A stretch of DNA of 64,000 bases from Combretum micranthum (Eukaryota > Streptophyta > Magnoliopsida > Myrtales > Combretaceae): positions 310,001 through 374,000 of the forward strand of contig JAMXBD010000207.1 in NCBI GenBank assembly GCA_024138025.1, written 5' to 3'. Positions within the stretch are counted from its first letter, which is position 1; each line of letters begins with the position of its first letter. The position numbers and the translations under genes are program-made. A model generated the notes under the pieces. It did no database searches, was not told the DNA's origin, and saw only the letters and a program-made list of their open reading frames with translations. Positions 37,682 to 49,012 of the stretch are shown piece after piece.

Positions 37682-37689
37682 AGCCTTAA

Positions 37690-38334
37690 ATTTTTCAAAA
37701 ATTAGCAATCAGACACCCAAAAATAAGTAAATTAGGTGGACATCCATGAAAACCAAATTGACATTGTTTTCTTTCTTTTTTTCTTTTTTTACTTTTTCCA
37801 AAAGCATACTTACTCATAGTTCCATTAATATGAGTCAATCTATCCATATAACCTTTTCATGACATTAACTTTCCCAGTATGTATTATATAATTTTCGAAA
37901 AAAAAAAATACCGTTGGAATAGTGTATAATGGCAGATTTATTGAAAGAAGACTGATTGAAACAAAGATATGAAGATCTCTTATAAATAAATAAATATATA
38001 TTTTTTCTGGATAAACAGTCTCTTATATATATTACATTAGAATAGTAAGACAATAGAAAAATTTAAATATATTTTTAACAATGATATTCTGCAGATGAGT
38101 AGATCCAGATCCTTGCACGCTAGCCGGAGCGTCATGAATGCACCCATGTCTTTCGAACACATACGTCTATAATTATAATTAAGAAAGGGAAAAAGCCCTG
38201 AGGCACGACATTAAATTGCTTTCTTTTTCTACCTGTATTTAATTTTAGGCAAATACTCTTGATATCTCTCACTTGATAAACAAAAAAAAAATATGATTAG
38301 ATTAGAAGATATTACTTTCTGGAAAGCTTCTACG
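37690..38334. other. Intergenic, unassigned
   Basis: AT-rich, no frame longer than about 62 codons and no repeat ends recognised. A GC-richer patch of about 70 bp (38090-38165) has no assignment. Confidence 0.35.
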
Positions 38335-38492
38335 ATCCATTGACTGGACAGTCAACTATCTGATTGTTAAAATAAATATAGTGATTAGAATATTAATCAT
38401 TTTAGTGGTTCAATCACGATTTGGTATAGTGTGAGTTATTGGATAGTGATTGGACCAGTCTTATCAAAATTAATGATAAAAACATATAATTT
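38335..38492. repeat. ~150-bp dispersed repeat (copy 2)
   Basis: Contains CAGTCAACTATCTGATTG, TTAAAATAAATATAGTGATT, ATTAATCATTTTAGTGG and TCAAAATTAATGATA in the same order as copies at 29196 and 55930. Confidence 0.55.
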
Positions 38493-38669
38493 CCTTGCCT
38501 TTTGATTATCTATTTCACTAACTTAATTATAATCATATTATGAGACCATTATTATTCAAGAACTCTTACTAAAAAAGGGCCTCCAAGATATTAATATCAT
38601 TGGAACAGTATTTACTCAATTATCTTGTGGAATATTCTACCATATTTCATTAATAGTATGTTCTTGTGG

Positions 38670-38780
38670 GTCTACTTGTTTTGTTATATTCTATTCATTT
38701 TGATATTATATTTTTATTGTTTTTTGCTTTTTAAGAAATAGATACTCATAAAAAACTGTTAAAAAATAATCCTATTATAC
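38670..38780. repeat. TGTTTGG/ATAGATAC repeat family (copy 5, partial)
   Basis: Contains TTCATTTTGATATTATATTT and AAGAAATAGATACTCATAAA, matching the family core. The right end is missing. Confidence 0.35.
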
Positions 38781-39544
38781 TTCTTATAAAAGACGAATTG
38801 CTAAAATGTTTCAAATTATTTTTTCACTTTTCTTAGAAATAGCAACACATTATATTATCACTTATATTTCTTTCAGGGAACTACAACAATCTGTCTTTCT
38901 TTTTCTGATAATTAATTTTATGTGTTCCTTAGATTTTAATTAATATAGCGAGATAATGACTTCGTTAGATTTAAATGTAAGAATTAAGAAACGTTATTTT
39001 GTCAATCCATCGAAATTCAGTGAGATATCAAATTGTTGGCTAAAAGTGCTGTCAGTACTTTCTAGGATAGGCCTCAATTATTTATTATATCATCAATAAA
39101 TGGTTGGATGTTGATTTCTCATACCATTTTTGCAGCTTGATCTTGCAGTACACCTTTTTCCTATTTTAGTTACAGCCCACATGAACTGAGGGCGAGTTTT
39201 TGTGTTAAAATCTGCGTTTGGAGTTTGGACGGGAGATTTATTATAAATCGATCAATCAGAAATGAAAATAGTTATAAAACCTGTAATGCCATTGCTTGAA
39301 GATATTATAATCCGCCACGTTTCTTTGCTAAAGATGGACAAGCCAAGATTATTACAATCAACTAATCTATAATTATAAATAATATCATCATATTCTCATA
39401 TATCAGGATACATGTTTAAAATAATATCTCATAACAACATATTTTTAAAAACTTAGTTGGCATCAATCAAAGAAAACACATCTCAAACTTAAAACATCAG
39501 AAATAAAAACTGGTAAAATTTTTTAAATCCATAAAAGTAAAAAA
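38781..39544. other. Intergenic, unassigned
   Basis: AT-rich DNA with a few less biased patches (39060-39330). No gene or repeat ends recognised. Confidence 0.35.
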
Positions 39545-41760
39545 AAAAAAAACAAAAGAAAAAGAAAAACTTCATATGGTCTTCCATTAGCCATCTCTAA
39601 TCCAGAACATGTTTAGGGGTCAGTAAGATAATCAAGTCCACTATCGTCTTCCTCATAATTCACAAAGACATTATATCCAGACAAATCAAACATCCGTGGA
39701 TCCTCACCTGTTCGTGAAAAAGATAAAGGAATGAGCATAAGATCTAGTACGCCATATCACATCTAGAGGTGGGCAAGTGGGTTAAATGGGCCAACCCTGC
39801 CCGACCCACTTTAGCCCGTGAGTTAAACGGACCAAAAAATTTTGGCCCACTTTAAAAACGATCCAAAATTACCTAACCCTAACCTAACCCACTTTAGCCC
39901 GTGGGTTAAACGGGCCAGCCCACTTTTTGACCCTTTTAACCTACTTACATATTTTGTGAGTTAAATGGTCCAAGTTGACCCATTTAACTTATTTATATTA
40001 ATTAAATAAGATATATATAATAAAAAAGAGAGTTTTATAAGGTTATATATATATTAATGATTAATTTCATTATTATTTTAATTACTTTTTATATAAAAAT
40101 AAGTTTTTTAAAATTAGTTATTAGATAATATATTTCATTTAAAACAATAATAATATATTTTATAAAATTTTATGGTGCATGTGCATCAATTTGTCATTCT
40201 TTGTTATAATTAACACATAAATTTAATCTCAATTATAAAAAATCTCAAGAATAACCTTCATTAATACATATTTACCCTATAATTATTTATTTTATTTTTA
40301 TAAAAGTGGATTGGTGGGTCAACCCACTTAACCCACGGGCTAATCCACTTTGGCCCGCGGGTTAAGTGAGTTGGGTAAAATTAACCCACTTTTAAACTGG
40401 CTAAAAAAAGCTGACCCTAACCCGTTTTTAAAGTGGGTTAAACGAGCTGGCCCGTGGGCCATAGCCCATTTGTCCAGCTCTAATCACATCCACATGCACA
40501 TGAACAAGCTTCAAGCAGGTTCTCATGCAACCTAATAACTAATGTAGCATACACATTTTATTATCTTGAATTAGCTAGTACACAACGTAGTTCAAAACCA
40601 TTCATGACTAGTCCCAAACCAAGTGTAGCTCATGCCTCCGTAAAAACAATCATATAGAAAATAGGTAATATATACATATATGGTGTTGGGAATCTCCCAC
40701 ACATTCGGAGTATCGTAATTGTATCACTTCCTAAACTACTAAAATCATTTCTATACACGTGTCCACTCGAGATGACTTTACACATAGATCATCAGGGTGC
40801 CAGTAATAAAATCACAGTCTGCCTAGTCTTTACTAACAACAGCCAAGCACAAGCAGCACAATTTAAATTTTAGACTGGATAAAAGTTATATCAATTTGAA
40901 ATTCTAAACTGACAAGCACAACCAATAACCAAGATAAGGTCGTAGCTTTAATCACTTTTAGGAACATAAACCTTAATTCACCAATACACCTGATAACAAA
41001 GATTAAACCCATTCTCAACATATTTTCATAAAACAACATATTCTTTATCATGTAAACCTTAATCTCAAAAGAACCAAAGAAAACCCTAAACTAAAAAAAA
41101 TACAAAACCTTAACTTATACACACGTTAATCTTTTGACAACAGAATCTCCAAAAGAACAAAATTGTCCCAAACTCCTTAAATTATGATTTCCTTCAAAAT
41201 AATTCAACCAAGATTCATAAAAGATCATTTCTTTATCACTACAAAGATACATAGGACTCATACTTACCTATAATTTTGATTCTTTGGTTCTCCTTGATTG
41301 CAAAATACAAGTCCTCCACAAGAACTAAGGTTTCTTCCAAAAATTCTTCAAGAACTTGATTTCCTTAAAAATCCATTAAGAACTCTGAAAAAGATCATAC
41401 CTTTAAATCACCAATAGAAAAAGAAAAAGACAATTCTTACCTATTCTTGATTCTTTTTCCTTCTTGATTGTAGATCTCTTATTCTCTCAACTAGTCCTAG
41501 GGTTTTCTCCAAAACATACCTTCAATCAACAAGAGATCTTTAAGGAAAGATCTTTTTCTTTAAAATCTTTAAAGGATTAAAAAACCAACTTGCTTAGATC
41601 TTGATTTCTTTATCTCATTTTGATGTTAGGAACATAAATGGAGAAGTTCTTGAGAGAAAACTAGGTTTAGGAATGAGTCTTGGAGAAGAGGAAAACCTAT
41701 GATATATAAAGAAAACATGAATATACTTTGGGGTTAACCATAAAACCTTCTTATTTTATA
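39545..41760 (-). mobile_element. Probable LTR remnant, interrupted by a hAT-like MITE
   Basis: On the minus strand, a TATA-like CTTTATATATCATAGG at about 41709-41694 is followed by a pyrimidine-rich leader. Further on comes CTCATTCCTTTATCTTTTTC, then CACGAACAG|GTGAGGATCC (39724-39702), resembling the splice site near the 3' end of Tekay-type LTRs and similar in position to the one in the solo LTR at 21154. The MITE at 39764-40482 interrupts it. A diverged direct repeat of CTTGATTCTTTNNTTC motifs lies at 41260-41490. No LTR ends were found, so class and limits are tentative. Confidence 0.35.
39764..40482. mobile_element. hAT-like MITE, 719 bp, perfect 8-bp target duplication ATCACATC
   Basis: ATCACATC occurs at 39756-39763 and 40483-40490. 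Termini TAGAGGTGGGCAAGTGGGTT and (other strand) TAGAGCTGGACAAATGGGCT are clear inverted repeats, and the arms carry many GGGTTAA/TTAACCC and GGCCC/GGGCC blocks. The middle is AT-rich and non-coding. A decayed relative lies at 56660-57115. Confidence 0.9.
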
Positions 41761-41934
41761 TCAAATGACACATTTTTCTTTCTTTATAGAACATTTATTT
41801 ATTTATATATTACAAGAACTCACCGATCCATGTTAGTAGATATTCTAAAGGAACACAAATGAAATATGAAAACCGGCATACGAGGCTATAGTAGATAGGG
41901 TTAGTGTTTTCTTGTCACTCACAGGAGGCTACAA

Positions 41935-42085
41935 GTTTTATTTTTATCGTTTTTAAACATATATTTGTAAAAAAATAAATACAAATGAAAAGTAAACGCT
42001 TTTATTTGTAAACATATAAAATAAATTAAATATAAAAAATATATATCAAATATAGATAAGATATAGATAAAAAACAGGCACACCC
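41935..42085. repeat. TGTTTGG/ATAGATAC repeat family (copy 6)
   Basis: Contains AGTTTTATTTTTATCGTTTTT, AATAAATACAAATGAAAAGT and AGATAAGATATAGATAAAAA blocks of the family. The ends are degraded. Confidence 0.45.
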
Positions 42086-42089
42086 AATG

Positions 42090-42900
42090 CTCAGCCTTAA
42101 GGATTAAAAGTACGTCGCTAAAGATGAAGATGGATTAGATCTCCTATTCCATCATATTGTCCAAATGGCAAATCCAAAGAGGTTTGATATAGGAGGACAA
42201 ATTGAACGCAACTCAGATTTCTTGGAAACTACATACTTTTTTATCCATCACACAAATAAAGATGAGACCAATATAGTAATATTTCGTCAATCCTAGATTA
42301 AGCCAATAATTCTCTCAACTTAGGACTTTCCTAAAAGCATGCAATGCATACTCTTCTTAAAAATTACACCTAGGGGATGAAGTGTTTGAATTAAAAATCT
42401 ATTCAATCTACATCCCAAAGGCAATGCATTGTTAACAATCCTTCAGATTAATATTTTACATTTCGGGCTCAGTTTAGATAACCTTAGCTATTTGAAATTA
42501 GATGAATCGATCCTCCCGGACTCCATCGCCCAAAATTTTCTAGCATTATAGCAGATAATAGACATCCAAATTTGTCCGGTTCCATGTGAATTCATTAATG
42601 TAACCCAAAAAAAAAAAAAAAAAAAAGACAAATTAGTTGCACTGAGGAAACATGCTGGATTTGGTACTTGAACTTTGATGAAAATATCAATTAGGCACTT
42701 AAATTTAAAAAATTCTAATTTTATACCCAATTCAACTTTTCATGTTTTTAAGCATTACCCTACTCTTTATTATCTTCTGAAGCAATGGATATGTATTAGA
42801 TAATGAATTAAGGATGTTTAGGGAATAGTGTTTAACAGTATGAAAACTTTAATTGAACACGAAACTGAATTTTAAAATATTTGTATCTAATTAACTTTTT
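42090..42900. other. Intergenic, unassigned
   Basis: AT-rich DNA with a poly-A run near 42610. No gene or repeat ends recognised. Confidence 0.35.
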
Positions 42901-42905
42901 TGCCT

Positions 42906-43345
42906 TTAAGTACCAAATTGGGTATTACTCCTATAATAAACTGATCCACGAACGAGACATCTGATTGTTGTATTAGCCCTCCAAACATCAAACCTGAAGC
43001 TACTCCAAACTGAGTTACCTTTACAAAAGTCATGCGCTCTCTTCAAGGCACATGTTCCATCCCTTAATCTCATATTTTGTACCCCCAAGCCACCATATTC
43101 TTTTGGATTAGATACTGTTTTGTCATTTAATTCAATGAGAAGTAATACTATGAGAGGATCCGAACCCAAAAGTTCTTTGAGATTTGCTTAATTTTAGTCA
43201 CTGTTTTCATTAGGAATGAGCAAGCCAGCATATTATAAGTAGCTATAGGGTTTAAAACTTACCAGATGAGGATGGCTCTACCAGACATGCTTAACAGCTT
43301 ACTCTTCCAACGAAATCCCGTTCATATATTGCTAATGATACTTGT
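42906..43345 (-). pseudogene. LINE (L1-type) reverse-transcriptase pseudogene fragment
   Basis: On the minus strand, translation from about 43309 gives WKSKLLSMSGRAILI followed by a stop, then TYNMLACSFLMKTVTKIKQI and NFWVRIL, the pattern that follows the catalytic core in plant L1-type reverse transcriptases. After a frame change, SNPKEYGGLGVQNMRLRD and a KRAHDFCKGNSVWSSF segment (within 43169-42906) match the conserved PK.xGGLG...N...K...W region before the zinc-knuckle end. Domains upstream (endonuclease and the FADD-type catalytic motif) were not found, so this is a 5'-truncated, broken copy. Family knowledge is used for the motif order; the stop and frame change are direct readings. Confidence 0.7.
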
Positions 43346-43480
43346 GTTACGAAGAAAACAAAAGGAAGAATAATTTCAAACATTCTTTATGCATAGATAT
43401 ATTTAACTAATAATACACTTTACACTAAAAACAGCTTGGCTGATCATAGTACATTTAAATAATCTCAAAAGTTCATTATA

Positions 43481-43697
43481 GGTCTATTTGACTAGCTTTT
43501 TTCAGTAGATACATACACATTTTTTCAAACTTTTTTTTTTCTAACAAATTATTTATCAAGAAATAGATATAGATAAAAAAAGGTTGACAGTTCTCAAAAT
43601 CAAATATAGATAAAATATAGATGTAAATAAGATATATTTACATATATTATTTTGATATAGATATAGATACAAATGAAAAATAGACCATCCAAATATA
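43481..43697. repeat. TGTTTGG/ATAGATAC repeat family (copy 7)
   Basis: Left GGTCTATTTGACTAGC and right ATGAAAAATAGACCATCCAAA are loosely inverted. The middle has repeated GATATAGATACAAATG motifs. Confidence 0.5.
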
Positions 43698-43699
43698 TG

Positions 43700-44402
43700 T
43701 GTCAAAATTTCCCTAGTATATATACACCATAAATATATTAACATATAACACACATAAATACCCATAGAATCATTTCTCCTTTTGCAATAAAATTTTACAT
43801 ATTAATCCTTTTAGAAGAAGTAAGAAAACTTAACCTAAATTAGTAGATCATACACATGAGTATTTATGGAAGTGAAAAATGTGATACAAATAATGGCAAT
43901 AAGAATAAGTGCTATAAACTCTTTATATAATGACAGATTTTATCCTAAAAGTGAGTGGGTAGGTTTTCCTAGTCTATACTATTTTAGGACTAAATTCCAA
44001 ATCATAATTTATTTTTTTAAATAAAGTGTAATTAGTCCATGTAATAAATCACGATATCCAAATTATAAGTTGAATTCAAGATTAGCTTATTTGCATTAGT
44101 AAATGATAGGATAATCATGAAATGGTAGCTTTAATCCGAGTCCTAGATCCTAGAGAAATCATGATAAACATACACATGGACATGAACAATTCCCCACAAA
44201 ACATATCAGACGAGATCTTTTGAATCACAAACATATGTTAATTTCGAAAACTTTTAACATTTATTTGTTTTCATAAGTAATATCTTTTGACTATTTATAA
44301 TTTTTTTTGCTTTTTTTCATCACTCACACTTTTTTTTCTTTTATTTTTTTTTAAGCGACACCTTCTCTCTCTTCTCTCCTTTTTCTTTCAAATTCAAAAA
44401 AA
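43700..44402. other. Intergenic, unassigned
   Basis: AT-rich, ending in a pyrimidine-rich tract at 44300-44390. No gene recognised. Confidence 0.35.
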
Positions 44403-44410
44403 GGTGCTTG

Positions 44411-45347
44411 TAGAGATCTTCATGGTTTGAGCTGGGTCCATAACTAGAGCGGAACCACTGATTTACGATTCCAATTTTGGCAGAATGAGAACTAGCCTCG
44501 TGAAAATTGGGCCGGTTCCTAGTTCTTGGGAACTGGTGGTTTTTATAGGTAGCGGAACCGTGAACTGTCCATTTTTTTTTTTAAAATCCGATCCCAAACA
44601 ATCATCTAAATTAAAAAGAAAAAGCAAAATAGCTTTACAATATTCATTTCCCTTTTAAGATATTATTATATTTCCTATTACGTATTTTACAATTATCCCA
44701 ACATGTCCTACATGTAAGAATCGCAAAACCAACCATTTAATCTTTTACTAAAAAAGCTTCAAATAAAGTTATTAGATTCATAACTTCTCTGTTTTCCTTT
44801 TTTCTCGAATTCCATTATTTTTCAAGTCAATTTTTAAGGTTATTTAAAATTATAAATTATTTTTTAATATCATTATAATTTTTTTTAATCTCAACTACCA
44901 TATAATAATAATAGAGCTTCATAGTAAAATTTTTGACAAAGTAATTAAATCTTTCTTCTACATATTGAGAAAGATATAAACCATAACATTTATGGAATTT
45001 AATAAATCATCATCTAAAATGTCATAGACCGTGTTGGAGATGTCTTTGAAATCTAGTTCCTCAAGAACATCAGCATGAGATTAAGGAATTCTTGTACAAA
45101 CTAGTTTTGTTTAGTTTTGGAAAGTGAATCTGCTGGGAGGTGTCAGTTTGGTGGTTCCATAGCTGGTTTTATAGGAGGCGGTTCTAGACTTGCCTAAATT
45201 GGTGGTTCTAAAGGATGAACTGCTTGGACCCGTTAGAACCAGTGAGTCCACTCGCAGTTCTGACTTGCCACAATCGGATCGGTTCCTAGTTCAAGAATCG
45301 GAAGTGACGGGTTGGGCTAGTTTCTTGTTCAAAATTGACCCTTGATT
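44411..45347. mobile_element. hAT-like element of the GGTTCC family, 937 bp, target duplication GGTGCTTG
   Basis: GGTGCTTG occurs at 44403-44410 and 45348-45355, 8 of 8. The left end is TAGAGATCTTCATGGTTTGA. The right end stops at GACCCTTGATT, lacking the final bases seen in other members, so the terminus has mutated although the duplication survives. Arms are rich in GGTTCC/GGAACC; the AT-rich middle differs from the other copies. Confidence 0.7.
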
Positions 45348-45460
45348 GGTGCTTGGGTTCTATCCAAAGCATTGAAAATTGCTTGACAAGAATGGTACAC
45401 TTTTCAAGAATGGCACAATTGTTTTGGCATATGAAAGCGTTTGATTTGCATCAGTTTGAC

Positions 45461-45603
45461 ATCTGTTTCATATTTGTTTCAATTAAGCTATTTGTTAAAA
45501 ATAGATACAGATGAAAAATAGATAATTTTATATATAAACCGATCTTGTAGATCAAATATATATAAGATACAAATGAAAAACAGATAATTTAAATAGACCA
45601 AAA
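45461..45603. repeat. TGTTTGG/ATAGATAC repeat family (copy 8)
   Basis: Contains ATCTGTTTCATATTTGTTTC, AAATAGATACAGATGAAAAA and AGATACAAATGAAAAACAGA. Confidence 0.5.
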
Positions 45604-46019
45604 TATTGATCCCTAGTGCTCAATCATTGGGACATCAATGAGTCGGCTAACTTGAAACAACAAATATTCATCCTCTAACACATTATGAGAATAACAGACA
45701 CAATGTAATATTAAAAAAAAAAAATAAATAAAATAGGAAACAAATGAATTCACTTCACTTAATACGACAAAACTGTATGTTAATAAACATAATTCTAAAA
45801 GGAAAAAACCAAGTATCTTTGATGTTTGATTTGTTTTATGAAATTTCAATACTGATCAACTTCATAGCATGAACATAAATGGCTTTCTCGAAGAATTGCC
45901 ACTATTGTTACTTGCACTTAGATCTATCTCTTGCTTCATTTTCTTCATTTTTTCCCCTCAAGACGATCACTTGCTAGTTTAAATTGGAAAGAAATAATAA
46001 AACAGACAGAAAAAAAGAA
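45604..46019. other. Intergenic, unassigned
   Basis: No gene recognised. The minus-strand frame 45613-45849 is hydrophobic by composition and has no identifiable domain. Confidence 0.35.
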
Positions 46020-46140
46020 AAAACAGAAGTGTTACCTTTTAAACTTCTATAGGGATTCGTAAGTCGTAACACCGTCAATGGTAATATAAAAAATACATTA
46101 TAACATTTGTTTCATAAAACAGTTGGGCTTGATTTTCACA
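46020..46140. repeat. Segmental duplication, block 1 (partner 61043-61165)
   Basis: Shares CTTTTAAACTTCTATAGGGA-like sequence, TCGTAACACCGTCAA / GCGTAACAATGTCAA and CATTATAACATTTGTT / CATTATTACATTTGTT with 61043-61165, in the same order and orientation. Confidence 0.5.
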
Positions 46141-46386
46141 GTATGGAATATGGATCGTATACTATAAATTAAAAATTTTTGCTATTGTTTTGATTGGAAT
46201 TTTTTAAACTAAACTGGACAAAAAAAAAAAAAAAATCAGTTTGATTTGATTCGTTTTATAGTTTTATTTACTAACTTTATTTTTTTACCCACCCCAACCT
46301 TTGCTTGAAAACTCACACTACTCACAAAAAGATTGAATGAATATAATACATCACTTATCCGAATGACTAATAGGTAAGTATTAATG

Positions 46387-46606
46387 GCTTTGTTTGCATT
46401 GTTTATTTTTAATCTATATCTGTATTTAAACTTTATGTGTAAAGGTGCCTGATTTACAACTATATTTTATCTGTATGTAGTCTATTTAATGTTTTCATGA
46501 AAACTGCCATATATTTTTTTTTATTTATATGTATTTTTTGACAAATAATTTACAAAAAAAAGTTTGAAAAAAGTATCTGCCATTTGGTGGATGTCAAACA
46601 GACTCA
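46387..46606. repeat. TGTTTGG/ATAGATAC repeat family (copy 9)
   Basis: Left GGCTTTGTTTGCATTGTTTA and right GGATGTCAAACAGACTCAT are inverted and similar; the middle has TATCTGTATTTAAAC motifs. Confidence 0.5.
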
Positions 46607-46734
46607 TAATATATTTTTAAATAAGAGGCGTAAAAATTATATAACTTTTGTAAAACTATCTACATGAAAAACTTATTTTTTAGTTATATGCCACTAACCA
46701 TTTCATATGACATATCACACTCGATAAATCTTTT

Positions 46735-46935
46735 CTCACATATTAAGTGACTTGAGCTTACTTATGAGCTATTTGAGTTTAACTTGGTAATAGCTCGAAT
46801 TCAACTCGATTGTAATCGAGTTGAGCTTGAGTTCAAGCCACTCAAGTAGCTATTGAGTGTGATTTTGAGTTTTAAAATACTCAATTTGAGTAGCTCAAGA
46901 GCCAATTCAAGCTTTATATATTTCTACAAAAAAAT
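46735..46935. repeat. CTTGAGCTY-rich hAT-like remnant
   Basis: Dense in AGCTCGAATTCAACTCGATT, GAGTTGAGCTTGAGTTCAAG and CTCAAGTAGCTATTGAGT. It is closely similar to 52800-52930 on the other side of the MULE and belongs to the same class as 15408-16717. Confidence 0.4.
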
Positions 46936-47123
46936 TATAGGTTAACATCTATTATTTAATTATGCTACCAAAAATATATAAATTTAGATTCTTTCCATTT
47001 GAATCTCTTTTGGAAAATAAATAAATAAATAAAATAAGAAAAGAAAAGAAAGAAAAAAGGAAGACTCTTTCCATTTGAATAATTTCAATTTTCATTGTTA
47101 CTGCTTAAGGTATGTAAACCAAG

Positions 47124-47345
47124 GGGAAAAGGAATAAATATTGACATTTTTAAAAATATTTATGGAAATGCCATCGCGAAAAAATTATTCCCGATTTTAG
47201 ACAACATGGCCCGTCTCTTGAAGAGACGAGGTCATGAGTGACTGACCTCGTCTCTTCACGAGACGAGGTCTCGTTTCTCCAGTGACCTCGTCTTTTGAAG
47301 AGACGAGGCTGCTCTGATGACCTCGTCTCTCCAAGAGACGAGGTC
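47124..47345. repeat. MULE left terminal inverted repeat with four palindromes
   Basis: After the ~75-bp AT-rich tip come four palindromes built on CCTCGTCTCTT / AAGAGACGAGG: 47211-47231, 47244-47270, 47284-47308 and 47319-47345. Each could fold into a stem of about 10-13 bp with almost no loop. The first two lie in the part shared with the other end. Confidence 0.9.
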
Positions 47346-47716
47346 AGTTATTCCCCCTCTAGTCATTCTATTACTTGAGAAACCCAAAAAATTATATATA
47401 AAACCTGTCAAATAGAAATAGAAACGGCTATACGAGCCATTAAACAAATTCAACACAGCTATAATACCATTAAGCCTAAAAATACATGCTGAATCCCAAT
47501 TTGAATCATTCAATCACAGCGGTATTGTGATTGATTGTCAACACAATGCAATGAAAATATGGGAATTTGTTGGCTTGTAACAAGTAATATGAAACGAAAT
47601 GCTGATTCATTGTTCTTTTAAAATGTACAAGCGAAAAGGAGTACAATATACATACAAAAACAATACAATGAAATAAGAAGCTATATGCAACAATGAAAAT
47701 AAAGAAAATCTATCAT

Positions 47717-49012
47717 CTACTGCTGCTGCTGATGTGTGTCCCTCCTACGTTCTCCTCGGCCTCTACCCCGCCTCACGTATGTCCTGGGTAACGGGGTACG
47801 CAGATGTGGATGCTGTGTAGGTCGAACAATATCTGTAACTGCAGTATCCTCATGTCCAGTAGCAGCACTGTACTGGTGGAACGGGACAGGGTCTGGCTCG
47901 ACCTGTGTGAGCCCTTCCCCCATATCATGTGATGGCGATGGTCGTCTCTTCTGTGGAGCCAAGGGGGTATGGAACTCTGAGTATGACGGGTCTGGTATGG
48001 GGGTATCCCCCATATAGTAAGATGTCGATAATGGGCCAGCTTCGTCCTGAATGACCTGGGAAGGACCGGGTTCATCATGTGAAGGTAGATCGGACGGCTC
48101 AAGCTCATCTCTGATCTATATACTCGGTGCTCGAGCTCGTCCTCGACCCCTGCCTCGTCCCCACCTACGCCTCTCTCTAGGATTCTGTCGTCTCTGTGAG
48201 GTATGAGACTGTGGGTCACCCTATGCTGCAGGTGATGATGAAGCTGGTGGCACTGGATCATTGAAATTCAACCCCATAAACTCTTCCACCACACGACAGA
48301 CATCTCGTGCAGTGGATAGAGAGAGCTCTGGGGGCATGTCTGGGATGCTATAAATGAAATCAGCCTACGAATAGTAGAAAAAAATTATATCGGTAAGTAC
48401 CTGCCAAGCCAGTACAACTCTATATAAAAGCTTGAAGAGACAGTTATCTTACCATGTATCGTATGATAGCTCCCGTGCGTCCGATCCAGCGTCGGGTGAT
48501 CGCATGATACCACTGGAAGTAATCGTCAGACGTCTCAGCAGGCAAATCCGGCAGCTCAACTATTCAATCACGCTGAACATCCCACTCAGCTATCCACCTG
48601 GCATGCTCCACCTGCCAGTTCCACTCGGAACGTCCTCTCATGTCAATCTCATGGAGGGGTCTCATGTCGGCAGGGGGAGCTGGAATCCCTTGGAAGCCAC
48701 CAAACTGTCTAAGCACTCTGTCAGGGTAGTAGTGCTTGACAAGGTAGAAGCATACCAGGGGGATTCGTGCACGCCACACATCGCTCCCTGCTAGGCAGTA
48801 TGGCGGCAGGGAGGGCAAGATCGAACTATATGGGTCCCACACCACCTGGTGTAGTAGCAAAAGTAAAATATTGCGTTAACAAACCATCGTACTATAGCAA
48901 TGTAACAACATAAGTCATTGCAAAACAATTGAGGTATAGGAGGGAACAGATGTCATACCTGATGTGCCGTCTGTCGATCGTGCTGTCCAAGGATTGCTTT
49001 GTAGTGCAGCAT
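47717..49012 (-). pseudogene. Plant mobile domain (PMD, MAIN/MAIL1-type) protein, C-terminal part, broken
   Basis: Minus-strand exons read 49012-48959, 48845-48453 and 48364-47719, with GT-AG introns of 113 and 88 bp. The frame opens at ATG 49012-49010, runs through HQ|VVWDPY across the first junction, then WRARIPLVCFYLVKHYYPDR, VLRQFGGFQGIPAP, LHEIDMRGRSEWNW and, later, DDYFQWYHAITRRWIG. This is the conserved C-terminal half of the PMD fold. A Pro/Ser-rich tail follows, ending in RRGRGRGERRRDTHQQQQ. Three stops fall in frame (48564-48566 TGA, 48221-48223 TAG, 48116-48118 TAG). The N-terminal half of the PMD is absent. PMD proteins occur as host genes needed for silencing and meristem upkeep, and also inside plant transposons; this is the transposon form. 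Confidence 0.8.

Noticed and set aside
47736..48017. Plus-strand frame opposite the PMD tail
   Set aside because: Minus-strand frame has the family motifs and repeat-free RGRGR tail continuing across exons; the plus frame is its shadow.
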